The notes under the pieces: model-generated
What the model saw: the letters and a program-made list of their open reading frames with translations, nothing else
Databases searched by the model: none
What the model was told of the DNA's origin: nothing
In this document: positions 28,297 through 37,622 of the stretch, in pieces
Layout: each line of letters starts with the position of its first letter
How positions within the stretch are numbered: position 1 is the stretch's first letter
From: Paenibacillus woosongensis
GTDB taxonomy: Bacteria; Bacillota; Bacilli; Paenibacillales; Paenibacillaceae
Direction of reading: 5' to 3'
Assembly: GCF_030122845.1 (NCBI RefSeq)
Contig: NZ_CP126084.1
Location: 186,001 to 250,000 of the forward strand
Length of the DNA stretch: 64,000 bases
Made by a program: the position numbers and the translations under genes

Positions 28297-29550
28297 ATGG
28301 AATTTATCAAAAATCAACTAGACGGATATGGCATGAGCGAACAAACCATTGGATATCTTTCGAATATGATCATGGTCGTTTTTATAGCTGTGGTCTGTAT
28401 ACTGGCTAATTTCATAGCCAAAAAAATTGTGTTGAAGACGATTATTCATATCGTTCATAACAATAGGTATACGTGGGATAATATTATTTTGGAGAAAAAA
28501 GTGTTCCATAAGCTGTCGCATCTCGTGCCAGCCATCATCATCTATTATTCTGCGTCCACCTTTCTGCCCTATCAAGCTTTGATTGAAAAGGCCGCATTAA
28601 CGTACATGATTATCGTAGCCATCGCGGTGTTTAATGCGCTGCTCAATGCTTTTGATGCGATTTATCGCTCGTATGAAGTCTCTAAGATCAGACCGATTAA
28701 GGGATACATTCAGGTAGCGAAAATCGTTCTATTCATCGTTGGCGGCATTGTGGTGATCTCGAACCTCATCGGCCAGAATCCCTTGATCATTCTCAGTGGC
28801 CTTGGTGCTTTATCGGCTGTTCTGATGCTCATCTTCAAGGATTCCATATTAGGCCTGGTGGCAGGCGTTCAATTATCATCGAATGATATGGTGCGTGTCG
28901 GTGACTGGATTGAAATGCCTAAATATAATGCGGACGGCGATGTGATCGACATTACGTTAAACACGGTAAAGGTGAGGAATTTCGACAAGACGATCACGAT
29001 GATTCCGAGCTACGCCCTCATCTCGGACTCGTTCAGGAATTGGAGAGGCATGCAAGTATCCGGTGGCCGAAGGATTAAGCGAAGCTTCCATATCGATACG
29101 AGCAGCATAGGCTTCTGTACCGAGGAAATGATTGAGGAATTCAAGAAAATTCACTACCTTACCGATTATGTCACGACAAGATTAGATGAGATTAACGCAT
29201 ACAATCGGGAACACCAGATTAATACGGAAAGCAAAGTGAACGGTAGACAGCTTACAAATGTGGGTGTATTCAGGGAATACATCCATCAATATTTGCGGAA
29301 TCATCCGAAAATTCATCAGGAAATGACGTTGATTGTCAGACAGTTAGCACCGGGAGATAACGGTCTGCCATTGGAAATCTACGCTTTCAGCAATGATACT
29401 AACTGGGCAGTGTATGAATCGGTTCAGGCGGATATCTTTGACCACATTTTTGCGGTTGCGCCGACATTTGGGCTTCGCGCCTTCCAAAATCCAACGGGCC
29501 ACGATATCGCCCAGCTCAAAGAAAGCACGCAATTTTCGCGCGGGTATTGA
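28297..29550 (+). CDS. MscS-family mechanosensitive ion channel (YbdG/YnaI-like)
   Basis: 417-residue membrane channel that opens under membrane tension to relieve osmotic downshock. About five membrane segments lie in residues 20-190, the last being the pore helix ([31 protein letters not shown]). The MscS beta domain follows ([41 protein letters not shown]) and then a C-terminal domain typical of the larger YbdG group ([18 protein letters not shown]...). GGAGGAG precedes the ATG. It ends only 39 bases before a tmRNA-end repeat, so it is the distal cargo of the first ssrA interval. Confidence 0.88.
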   Translation: MEFIKNQLDGYGMSEQTIGYLSNMIMVVFIAVVCILANFIAKKIVLKTIIHIVHNNRYTWDNIILEKKVFHKLSHLVPAIIIYYSASTFLPYQALIEKAALTYMIIVAIAVFNALLNAFDAIYRSYEVSKIRPIKGYIQVAKIVLFIVGGIVVISNLIGQNPLIILSGLGALSAVLMLIFKDSILGLVAGVQLSSNDMVRVGDWIEMPKYNADGDVIDITLNTVKVRNFDKTITMIPSYALISDSFRNWRGMQVSGGRRIKRSFHIDTSSIGFCTEEMIEEFKKIHYLTDYVTTRLDEINAYNREHQINTESKVNGRQLTNVGVFREYIHQYLRNHPKIHQEMTLIVRQLAPGDNGLPLEIYAFSNDTNWAVYESVQADIFDHIFAVAPTFGLRAFQNPTGHDIAQLKESTQFSRGY

Positions 29551-29589
29551 GATCGGAAGTAAGTTGAAGCGATATGCAAGGTGAAGGAG

Positions 29590-29650
29590 CACCCGTAGAC
29601 ACCTATGTGGCGTTGCCTTCGGACGGGGGTTCGACTCTTCTCGCCTCCAT
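29590..29650 (+). repeat. tmRNA 3'-end repeat B (attachment-site remnant)
   Basis: About 60 bases matching the ssrA 3' end at 24595-24655 with roughly seven differences, including the identical stretch TATGTGGCGTTGCCTTCGGA and the acceptor-stem end CTCGCCTCCA. The T-arm pairing is altered (CCC to CTT), so it is not a functional tmRNA. It marks the right edge of the first cassette interval. Confidence 0.85.
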
Positions 29651-29654
29651 TCTC

Positions 29655-29682
29655 AAAACCTGCTCATTGAGCGGGTTTTTCT
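29655..29682 (+). terminator. Terminator after repeat B
   Basis: AAAACCTGCTC, loop ATT, GAGCGGGTTTT, then TTCTT; same position relative to the tmRNA end as the true ssrA terminator. Confidence 0.8.
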
Positions 29683-29909
29683 TATTAAATGATAAATTGT
29701 AGTTTAGATGTAGAAACAACAAGGAATTGTCAAGAACTTTGTCAAAGAAAAACTAGAGCTGAAAATGAAGCTAGAACAGGTTTTGAACAATTAAAGGATT
29801 GGTAAGCTGAATGCTTATACTCAAATGGGCATTGTCATACATTTAGTTTAAAATAGATCGTAAGAGAAGGTGTCTGCATTGGGTACCTTAATAAAATGGA
29901 GGTTACAAC

Positions 29910-31403
29910 ATGATTACAGGTGAGATCAAAAACAAAATTGATAGCATTTGGACGACATTATGGACAGAGGGGAATACAAACCCTTTAACAAATATTGAGC
30001 AATTAACATACTTACTCTTCATTAAAGGCTTAGATGAAGGTGAACTGAAAAAGGAAAACGAAGCAGAATTTTTAGGGCTTGAATATCAAGGGATTTTCTC
30101 GGAAATGCCAGCAGACGTCAATGAAGTGCAAAAGAAGCACTGGCCAATGATGCGTTGGACACAGTTTAAGAACTTACCTGCCCAAGAAATGTATGAAGTA
30201 ATGGTGAGTACGATTTTCCCTTTTATCAAAACGTTAGGTGGTAAAGAAGAATCTGCATTCTCAAAGTATATGAAAGATGCCATGTTCCAAATTAATAAGC
30301 CTGCTACATTACAAAAAGTAGTAACCGCACTGGATAGTATCCCAATGGAAGAGCGTGATACAAAAGGGGACATTTACGAGTACTTATTATCGAAGCTACA
30401 ACAAGCGGGGACAAATGGTCAATTCCGTACACCACGTCATATCATCAATATGATGGTAGAACTCATGAAGCCGTCACCAGAAGATATCATTATTGATCCG
30501 GCAATGGGTTCAGCGGGTTTCCTGGTTTCAGCAAGTGAATATTTACGAAAGAACCATCAAGACTTGTTTTTAGTACAAGGGTTAAATGAGCATTTCCACA
30601 ACCACATGTTCTATGGTAACGATATGGATACAACGATGCTACGTATTGGGGCTATGAACATGATGTTGCACGGGGTAGACGCTCCAAATATTGATTACCG
30701 TGATTCACTATCTGAGGAAAATAGAGACGCGGATAAATACACATTAGTACTAGCGAATCCACCATTTAAAGGATCGTTAGACTATGATGCGGTATCGAAT
30801 GACTTATTAAAAATAGCGAAAACGAAGAAAACAGAGCTACTATTCATATCGCTTATTTTACGTACGTTAAAGGCTGGTGGACGTGCTGCGGTCATTGTAC
30901 CGGATGGTGTTTTATTTGGTAGTTCAAATGCACATAAGGCCATTCGTAAAGAAATTATCGATAACAATAAATTAGAAGCTATCATTTCAATGCCAAGTGG
31001 CGTATTTAAGCCGTATGCAGGAGTTTCAACAGGGATTATGATTTTCACGAAAACAGGTACAGGCGGAACGGATCACGTATGGTTCTATGATATGAAAGCA
31101 GATGGTTACTCGTTAGACGATAAACGCGCACCAATTGAAGCGAATGATATTGAGGATATTATTGCCCGTTTCAGTAACTTACAAGGTGAAGTAGAACGTA
31201 AACGTACAGAGCAATCATTCTTTGTGCCAGTGGATGAGATTCGTGAGCAAGGGTATGACTTGTCAATTAATAAGTATAAAGAGGTTGAGTATGAGGAAGT
31301 GGAGTATGATTCACCAAAGGAAATATTATCAAGAGTAAAAGCTTTAGAGCACGAAATTCATGAGGGTATAGAAAAGCTTAAACAATTATTGGAGGGGAAA
31401 TAA
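29910..31403 (+). CDS. hsdM: Type I restriction-modification methyltransferase subunit HsdM
   Basis: N6-adenine methyltransferase subunit, 497 residues. An N-terminal helical domain (1-140) is followed by the SAM fold: motif I DPAMGSAGFLVSA (near residue 195) and catalytic motif IV NPPF in LANPPFKGS (near 287). With HsdS it methylates host sites; with HsdR it forms the restriction complex. GGAGG lies 7 bases before the ATG. hsdS begins one base after the stop. Base composition and codons are markedly more AT-rich than in the core genes, indicating transfer. Confidence 0.95.
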   Translation: MITGEIKNKIDSIWTTLWTEGNTNPLTNIEQLTYLLFIKGLDEGELKKENEAEFLGLEYQGIFSEMPADVNEVQKKHWPMMRWTQFKNLPAQEMYEVMVSTIFPFIKTLGGKEESAFSKYMKDAMFQINKPATLQKVVTALDSIPMEERDTKGDIYEYLLSKLQQAGTNGQFRTPRHIINMMVELMKPSPEDIIIDPAMGSAGFLVSASEYLRKNHQDLFLVQGLNEHFHNHMFYGNDMDTTMLRIGAMNMMLHGVDAPNIDYRDSLSEENRDADKYTLVLANPPFKGSLDYDAVSNDLLKIAKTKKTELLFISLILRTLKAGGRAAVIVPDGVLFGSSNAHKAIRKEIIDNNKLEAIISMPSGVFKPYAGVSTGIMIFTKTGTGGTDHVWFYDMKADGYSLDDKRAPIEANDIEDIIARFSNLQGEVERKRTEQSFFVPVDEIREQGYDLSINKYKEVEYEEVEYDSPKEILSRVKALEHEIHEGIEKLKQLLEGK

Positions 31404-31404
31404 C

Positions 31405-32547
31405 ATGGTTGAAAATCTAATCGAATTAGGTGACTATGTTAAAATTCTATCCGGTTATGCATTTAAATCAAGTTTATTTAATGAGAACCAAGAAGGCATG
31501 CCTTTAATTCGTATTAGGGATGTCACTACAGGAATAATTAAAACTTTCTATAACGGCGACTACCCAGAACAGTATATCGTTAAGTTTGGAGATTTATTAA
31601 TTACTATGGATGGGGAGTTTAAAATCAAGAAATGGGTAGGGGAAGATGGTTTATTGAACCAACGGGTATGTAAAATAGAAAGTGCTAGTGAATTACTAGA
31701 TACGGAATATTTACTATACCTAATGCCTTCAATCTTGAAAAAAATTGAAGACCGGACTCCTTTTGTAACAGTTAAGCATCTATCTGTAAAGGATATTCAG
31801 AAAGAAGTGGTCAATTTACCCAGTTTAAATGAACAAAGAAAGATTGTTGAAATACTACATGATACAAATAATATTATTGAAAAACGCCAATCCCAAATCA
31901 CAGCGTTAGATGAATTAACGTCAACATTATTTGTGAATACATTGAAAGGAAGACTTGAAAATGTTTACTTAGAAGATTTGATTATCAGTACTCAAAATGG
32001 AATGTCTCGAAGAGGCGATGATGCGAACGGAAAGATAGTATTAAAATTGAAGAATGTGAAAGGTAATACTATCAATTTTGAAGAGATTAACCGAATCGAC
32101 TTACAGGAAAAAGAAAAAGAAAATTATAAATTGAATGTGGAAGATTTATTGATTGTAAGGGTAAATGGAAACCCAAACTATGTAGGTAGAAGTGCTGTAT
32201 TTACAGGCTTTGATGAAGATGTCTATTTTAATGATCATATTATTAGAACGGTCGTGAAAAATGTGAATGTTGGATATCTGTCTTTTTGGTTGAATAGCCC
32301 ATTAGGAGTATCTGAAATTCAAAAGAATGTAAAGACTTCTGCAGGACAATACACTATAAGTCGTGATGGTTTAAATAAAGTTAAATTGAGATTACCACTG
32401 CAAGCAATTCAAGATGAATTTATAGATAAAAAGAGTGTAATAGATAACCAAAAGAGGAAATTGAATGAATCTTTAGAGCAAATGAATATTCTATACAACT
32501 CCCTACTCCAAAAAGCCTTCAAAGGCGAACTCTTCCAAGAACAATAA
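31405..32547 (+). CDS. hsdS: Type I restriction-modification specificity subunit HsdS
   Basis: DNA-recognition subunit, 380 residues, with two target-recognition domains: TRD1 (about 1-135, beginning LIELGDYVKILSGYAF) and TRD2 (about 190-330). Each is followed by a conserved helix (LNEQRKIVEILHDTNNIIEKR near 140; QDEFIDKKSVIDNQKRKLNESLEQMN near 335) that sets the spacing between the two half-sites. The frame is uninterrupted, so the system is probably functional. The recognised sequence cannot be read from this. Only one hsdS is present, with no inverted repeats to suggest shuffling. Confidence 0.93.
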   Translation: MVENLIELGDYVKILSGYAFKSSLFNENQEGMPLIRIRDVTTGIIKTFYNGDYPEQYIVKFGDLLITMDGEFKIKKWVGEDGLLNQRVCKIESASELLDTEYLLYLMPSILKKIEDRTPFVTVKHLSVKDIQKEVVNLPSLNEQRKIVEILHDTNNIIEKRQSQITALDELTSTLFVNTLKGRLENVYLEDLIISTQNGMSRRGDDANGKIVLKLKNVKGNTINFEEINRIDLQEKEKENYKLNVEDLLIVRVNGNPNYVGRSAVFTGFDEDVYFNDHIIRTVVKNVNVGYLSFWLNSPLGVSEIQKNVKTSAGQYTISRDGLNKVKLRLPLQAIQDEFIDKKSVIDNQKRKLNESLEQMNILYNSLLQKAFKGELFQEQ

Positions 32548-32571
32548 CTATCTCGCATAGGAGATGAGTAT

Positions 32572-35500
32572 ATGTTGAACTTCAATTTTTTAAAGGAGAA
32601 ACAGTTATTTTCTAGCTTTGCCAATGCCTGCTTTGAAGCGGAAAAGGCGATGCAAGTTAGCCCGGCCACGGTTGCGATTTTATCGCGCCGTGCGCTTGAG
32701 CTTGCGGTCAAATGGGTGTATCAGTTTGATAACGATGTGAGAATACCCTATCAGGATAACCTCTCAAGCTTGATTCATAATCGTCACTTCTTGGGCATCA
32801 TTGATGAAGAACTGTTGCCGATGATGAAGTATGTGGTGAAGCTTGGTAATGCAGCTGTACATACGAATGTGGCAATTACCCGTGATGAAGCGGTGTTGTC
32901 TTTACATAATTTACATCAGTTTGTGGCATGGATTGATTATTGTTACGCAGAGGAATATACCGCATCTACGTTTGATGAAGCGTTACTGTATGATGCAGTA
33001 TACAAGCGAGAGCGTCCTGAGGAATTAAGTGATTTATATGACAAGCTAAGTGCTAAGGATCAGTCACTTGAAGAGCTTCGTAAGCAAAATGAAGGGCTCC
33101 GGGCGCAACTCACGGCTAATCGTGTAGATTCACAGCGAGATTACGATTTTGATGTCGATACGATTTCAGAATTTGAGACGCGTAAACGCTATATTGATTT
33201 AGACTTAAAGTTAGCGGGTTGGGAAATTGGCAAAAACGTTGAGGTAGAATATCCGGTAACAGGTATGCCAAATGCAAAAGGCGAAGGTTATGTAGATTAT
33301 GTGTTACGTGGTACGAACGGTAAAATTTTAGCCGTTGTCGAAGCAAAACGTACTTCACGTGACCCCAAAGAAGGACGTAACCAAGCAAAACTGTATGCGG
33401 ATTGTGTAGAGCAGATGCAGGGGTTACGACCAGTTATTTTTTATACCAACGGCTTTGAAACGCATATTTGGCATGATCCATATGCAGCGCGTAAAGTGTC
33501 AGGATTCTATACACAAGATGAGCTGCAATTGTTAATCGACCGTCGCCAAATGAAGCAGCCTTTAAAGAATATTGAAATTAATGATGATATTACAAACCGT
33601 TACTATCAAAAAGAAGCAGTTTTAGCTATTTGTGATACGTTCAGTAACAACCAACGAAAAGGCCTGCTTGTAATGGCCACAGGTAGTGGTAAGACACGAA
33701 CGGCGATCTCATTAGTCGATGTGTTAACGAAGCATTATTGGGTGAAAAATGTACTGTTTCTTGCGGATCGTACATCTTTAGTGAAGCAAGCATTCCGTAA
33801 CTTTAACACACTTCTTCCGAATTTATCATTAAGTAATATGCTTGAGAAAAATTCGAATCCAGAAGCTGCTCGTATGGTGTTCTCGACGTATCCAACGATG
33901 ATGAATGCGATTGATGAGGTGAAGCGTAAGAACGGTAATCGTTTATTTACGATAGGGCATTTCGATTTAATTATTATCGATGAGTCACATCGTTCGATTT
34001 ATCAGAAGTATAAAAGCATTTTCGATTACTTCGACGGGATGCTTGTCGGTTTAACAGCAACGCCGAAAGATGAACTTGATAAAAATACGTACACCATTTT
34101 TGATTTAGAGAACGGCGTACCGACCTTTGCTTATGAATTAGCGAAGGCTGTTGAAGATGGTTACTTAGTTGATTATCGCACACGAGAAACGACGTTGAAA
34201 ATTTTAGATGATGGTATTCGTTACGATGATTTATCCGAAGACGAAAAAGAAGAGTTTGACGAGATTTTTGAAGATGAACCGCAAGTAAGGGATATTGATA
34301 GCTCTGCCATAAATAATTTTGTATTCAACAAGAACACAATCGATCACGTGTTAAATGACTTAATGGAACATGGCTTGAAGGTTGAAGGTGGAGACAAGTT
34401 AGGGAAGACCATTATTTTCGCAAAAAACCACAAGCATGCGATGGCCATTAAAGAACGTTTCGATTTGAAATTCCCTGAATACGGTGGTAATTTTGCAGAG
34501 GTAATCGACTATAGTGTGGAATATTATCAGACGCTCATTGATGACTTCTCCACACCGGACAAAATGCCACAAATTGCGATATCGGTTGATATGTTAGATA
34601 CGGGAATTGATGTGCCTGATGTATTAAACTTAGTCTTCTTCAAAAAGGTACGCTCGAAAACGAAGTTCTGGCAGATGATCGGTCGCGGAACACGTCTCCG
34701 TAAAGACTTATTTGGACCAGGATTGGATAAGGGTTACTTCTTAATTTTTGATTATTTAAGAAACTTCGAGTATTTCCGTGAGAATGAAAAAGGCGAGGAA
34801 GCGAGAATAACCCAAACCTTAACGGAAAAGTTGTTTAACGCTAAGGTAGACATTGTACGTGAATTACAATCGCTTCAATATCAAGAAGCACCGTTTATTT
34901 CATATCGTGAACAGCTATTGAAGGAAATTGTATCGGACGTTCGAGCATTAAATGATGAGAATTTCCGAGTGCGCCAATACTTACAATATGTGCACAAGTA
35001 TCAAAATGAGGAGAACTGGCAAGCGTTGTCGGTCGTGCAGACCAATGAAGTGAAAGAAAACATTTCACCGTTAATTACACCGATTGAAGATGATGAGTTA
35101 GCCAAACGCTTTGATCTGCTAATGCTGACGATTGAATTAGCGAGCTTGCAATCAAATAATGCCACAAAGCCAATTCGCCGAGTTATTGAAACAGCCGAAG
35201 CTCTTTCAAAACTAGGTACAATTCCAGAAGTATTAGCACAAAAAAAAGTGATTGATGACGTACGAACGATGGAATTCTGGGAAGAGGCTTCGCTTGTTGA
35301 TTTAGAAAGGGTACGTGTTGCGCTGCGTGATTTAATTCGCTATATTGAGCGTTCGAATCAGAAAATTTATTACACGGATTTCCAAGATGAAGTGATAACT
35401 GTTGCAGAAAATGCATCGATTTATAATGTGAATGACTTACAAAGCTATCGAAAAAAGGTGGAGCATTACTTAAAAGAGCATCAACATGAGGATACATTAG

Positions 35501-35910
35501 CGATTTATAAGCTGCGTAACAACAAACCATTAACGAAGCAAGATGTGGAATACTTAGAGCGAATCTTGTGGAATGAACTTGGTTCCAAAGAACAGTACGA
35601 AAAAGATTATGGCGATACCCCTGTCACAAAGCTCGTTCGTAAAATTGTTGGTCTTGACCGCCAAGCTGCTGTTGAAGCATTTTCAACGTTTATTTCTGAA
35701 CAGAACTTAAACTTACAACAAACGAAATTCGTTGAGTTGATCATTGATTACATCGTTAAGAATGGTACATTAGAACGCCAAGTATTGCAGCAAGATCCGT
35801 TTAGTTCAGTAGGTGGGATCATGGTTGTGTTCAAGGACCAGCTTCCAAAAGCTCGAGGAATTTTGGATATCATTGATCATATTAACCGTAATGCGGAGGA
35901 TATTTCCTAA
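32572..35910 (+). CDS. hsdR: Type I restriction endonuclease subunit HsdR
   Basis: Motor and nuclease subunit, 1112 residues. An N-terminal DUF4145-like segment (AILSRRALELAVKWVY) and short coiled coil (DQSLEELRKQNEGLRAQL) precede the PD-(D/E)xK nuclease (VDYVLRGTNGKILAVVEAKRT, about residues 240-265). The SF2 helicase follows: Walker A ATGSGKT (about 370), DESH box, and the arginine-finger motif QMIGRGTRLR (about 705). GGAGAT precedes the ATG. Third gene of the hsdMSR operon, followed by a terminator and the next tmRNA-end remnant. Confidence 0.95.
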   Translation: MLNFNFLKEKQLFSSFANACFEAEKAMQVSPATVAILSRRALELAVKWVYQFDNDVRIPYQDNLSSLIHNRHFLGIIDEELLPMMKYVVKLGNAAVHTNVAITRDEAVLSLHNLHQFVAWIDYCYAEEYTASTFDEALLYDAVYKRERPEELSDLYDKLSAKDQSLEELRKQNEGLRAQLTANRVDSQRDYDFDVDTISEFETRKRYIDLDLKLAGWEIGKNVEVEYPVTGMPNAKGEGYVDYVLRGTNGKILAVVEAKRTSRDPKEGRNQAKLYADCVEQMQGLRPVIFYTNGFETHIWHDPYAARKVSGFYTQDELQLLIDRRQMKQPLKNIEINDDITNRYYQKEAVLAICDTFSNNQRKGLLVMATGSGKTRTAISLVDVLTKHYWVKNVLFLADRTSLVKQAFRNFNTLLPNLSLSNMLEKNSNPEAARMVFSTYPTMMNAIDEVKRKNGNRLFTIGHFDLIIIDESHRSIYQKYKSIFDYFDGMLVGLTATPKDELDKNTYTIFDLENGVPTFAYELAKAVEDGYLVDYRTRETTLKILDDGIRYDDLSEDEKEEFDEIFEDEPQVRDIDSSAINNFVFNKNTIDHVLNDLMEHGLKVEGGDKLGKTIIFAKNHKHAMAIKERFDLKFPEYGGNFAEVIDYSVEYYQTLIDDFSTPDKMPQIAISVDMLDTGIDVPDVLNLVFFKKVRSKTKFWQMIGRGTRLRKDLFGPGLDKGYFLIFDYLRNFEYFRENEKGEEARITQTLTEKLFNAKVDIVRELQSLQYQEAPFISYREQLLKEIVSDVRALNDENFRVRQYLQYVHKYQNEENWQALSVVQTNEVKENISPLITPIEDDELAKRFDLLMLTIELASLQSNNATKPIRRVIETAEALSKLGTIPEVLAQKKVIDDVRTMEFWEEASLVDLERVRVALRDLIRYIERSNQKIYYTDFQDEVITVAENASIYNVNDLQSYRKKVEHYLKEHQHEDTLAIYKLRNNKPLTKQDVEYLERILWNELGSKEQYEKDYGDTPVTKLVRKIVGLDRQAAVEAFSTFISEQNLNLQQTKFVELIIDYIVKNGTLERQVLQQDPFSSVGGIMVVFKDQLPKARGILDIIDHINRNAEDIS

Positions 35911-35960
35911 GGGCTATTTAAAAAGTCCTTTTTGACGTAAATTTAAGTGGAATTTTTAAA

Positions 35961-35997
35961 AGCAGGAATGTTGTTCAATTAACGTTTCTGCTTTTTG
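35961..35997 (+). terminator. Terminator of the hsd operon
   Basis: AGCAGGAA and TTTCTGCT pair (one mismatch) across a 17-base loop, followed by TTTTTG. Confidence 0.6.
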
Positions 35998-36280
35998 CTA
36001 TTGATTATTAAATACAGCGATAGTGACTGATTCCCTTGCATTGAATGAGATGATTTACAATATGAAAAAATGACAACGCCTACGAAAAAGTCATATGAGA
36101 TTACGACGGTACATACCTTTTATATTAAAAGGATACTTTTAGTTATGATTTTTATTTGATACTTTAGGAATGCAGCAGATCATGCGGCAGTATTCCTAAA
36201 GAAGGTGTGCTAAGCGTGTTTTCCGCTCTGAAAGATTCTACTAAATCAATCGTATTTATCGCGCTAGTTATGCAAAGCCA

Positions 36281-36296
36281 TGGTTCGCCTCCACCA
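36281..36296 (+). repeat. tmRNA 3'-end repeat C (short remnant)
   Basis: TGGTTCGCCTCCACCA keeps the last 12 bases of ssrA (TCGCCTCCACCA) and is followed, as in ssrA, by CAT and a terminator hairpin. Too short to be certain alone; its position and following hairpin support it. Confidence 0.55.
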
Positions 36297-36303
36297 TCAT
36301 GAG

Positions 36304-36330
36304 CACCATCCGCATGAGGATGGTGTTTTT
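36304..36330 (+). terminator. Terminator after repeat C
   Basis: CACCATCC, loop GCATGA, GGATGGTG, then TTTTTG. Confidence 0.8.
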
Positions 36331-36373
36331 GTTTATAATAAGTAAAGCATTTCTTATAGATGGAGTGAAATAG

Positions 36374-36805
36374 ATGAATCATAATCATAATGAGGGAGGT
36401 ACAATGATATCGGTACTCAATATAGATGGTCAAGAACTAACACCATGTTTGCCTCATCGAGCTTGGCGGGAAGTCGAGCGTTCGCGTGCCGTCTGGATTG
36501 ATGAGGAGACGATCCAATTACTTTATAACCCGTTCTTATTTCGTGACTATCGAAAAGTTGCGCTAAAACGGGATCATCACACTTGTTTGTGGTGCGGACG
36601 TCCCGCCACGACAGTGGACCATATTATCCCCTCAAGCAAAGGCGGCTCGGATCTTCCACACAATCTGCTTGCTTCATGTAGCGATTGTAATACGAAGCGA
36701 GGAAACCGTACTGCGTTCTCCTATCTTGCCGAAAAAGCATATTCGGTTCCTAATCTTATCAAGCTTTGTTGGCGCATTTTTAGAGCTAAATACAGACATC
36801 GTTAA
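36374..36805 (+). CDS. HNH endonuclease
   Basis: Up to 143 residues. The HNH/zinc motif is complete: CLWCG (about residue 74), TVDHIIPSSKGGSDLPHNLLASCSDCNTKRGN with the HIIP and N-x8-H equivalents and the second Cys pair. Such nucleases cleave or nick DNA and serve phages, mobile elements and defence. Two starts are possible: ATG 36374 (GGAG 8 bases upstream) and ATG 36404 (AGGGAGG 4 bases upstream). It is the only gene between remnants C and D. It is small and stand-alone, so restriction, homing or repair roles cannot be separated. Confidence 0.85.
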   Translation: MNHNHNEGGTMISVLNIDGQELTPCLPHRAWREVERSRAVWIDEETIQLLYNPFLFRDYRKVALKRDHHTCLWCGRPATTVDHIIPSSKGGSDLPHNLLASCSDCNTKRGNRTAFSYLAEKAYSVPNLIKLCWRIFRAKYRHR

Positions 36806-36895
36806 TTGTAAAAAACGATACTTGAGCAAAGGTAGAGAATTGTCGTTTCTACCACTAAAGTCGCTACAGGAATCTTAGCAGGCGTTTGCTTTGCC

Positions 36896-36976
36896 GACAT
36901 TAAAACTGTGACTACACCCATGCGAAGCTTGCCTATGTGGCGTTGCCTTCGGACTCGACTCCCCTACCCTCCACCA
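36896..36976 (+). repeat. tmRNA 3'-end repeat D
   Basis: 81 bases aligning to ssrA 24576-24657 from GACATCAAAACTGTC to CCACCA. The identical core is CTATGTGGCGTTGCCTTCGGA-like, the CCA is kept, but a six-base loss removes half of the T arm (GGACTCGACTCCCC). It is the longest copy after the true gene. No hairpin follows. Confidence 0.88.
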
Positions 36977-37109
36977 ATTACTATAATATTAGATTTGGAG
37001 TGAATATAATGACCTTAATGGAAATTTCAAATTGCAGATTACAAGAATTTGATTGAAAAATTGATCAAGGGGGGGGGCGTTATTTAATTTATTCAAACTT
37101 CAAACAGAA

Positions 37110-37532
37110 ATGATTAGAGAGTTAACTGCTGATTTTCTGAGCATATTAAAAGAGGTAACTGATGATTGCTTAACATGCTCGAAATGCCAACAACCATATA
37201 CTTTTAGGATTTGCACGGGGCTAAGCGATGAAAAGGATAATGGAATCGAACTGACTTGCAACAGCTGTGGTGATTGTTTTACTCATTCTGAGAAGAGAAG
37301 TCATGTAACTCATTTTAATTTCGAAGCGTGGAGAGAAGTAGACAATTTAAGGAGAAGGTGCAGGGGATTCACGATAAAATATCGATTTATTCATTCACCT
37401 ATGAAGGCATTTCATTATATATACGATAAAAAAGAGATACGTCCTGAATTATGGATTAATGGCTATAGAATCTTTAAAGGGGACATGCACGGAAGCAAGC
37501 AAGAGAGTCAGGTGCATCTATTTATTATATAA
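37110..37532 (+). pseudogene. Zinc-ribbon hypothetical protein with probable 5' frameshifts
   Basis: The open part encodes 140 residues with two Cys pairs (CSKCQQPY ... CNSCGDCF) that look like a zinc ribbon. No ribosome site lies at the first ATG. Upstream sequence reads well in other frames (ADYKNLIEKLIKGG, then after the run of nine G's at 37069-37077, LFNLFKLQTEMIREL), so the true gene probably began near 37018. It would be broken by a T insertion near 37027 and by the G run. Alternatively the G run allows slippage and on/off switching. Function unknown. Confidence 0.45.
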
Positions 37533-37622
37533 AGAATAACAAACGTGTTCGTGAAGACGCAGAGGGCAATAAGTTCGAGATCATTATTGATGCAACCGGA
37601 AAGCGGCAGGAATTTGAATATC

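Larger units (their letters stand above)
29551..29909. other. Junction spacer between MscS gene and hsdM
   Basis: Holds the tmRNA-end repeat (29590-29650), its hairpin, two GTAG motifs (29699 and 29710) and about 190 AT-rich bases with no credible gene, only short remnant frames such as one ending in FEQLKDW. The hsdM ribosome site GGAGG closes it. Confidence 0.5.
35911..36373. other. Spacer between hsdR and the HNH gene
   Basis: About 460 AT-rich bases without a credible gene. Contents: the hsd terminator, a degraded segment, the short tmRNA-end remnant at 36281-36296 and its hairpin at 36304-36330. Confidence 0.5.

Noticed and set aside
36596..36700. HNH gene as a homing endonuclease of an intron
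   Set aside because: No group I or II intron structure or interrupted host gene surrounds it; it is free-standing between two tmRNA-end remnants.
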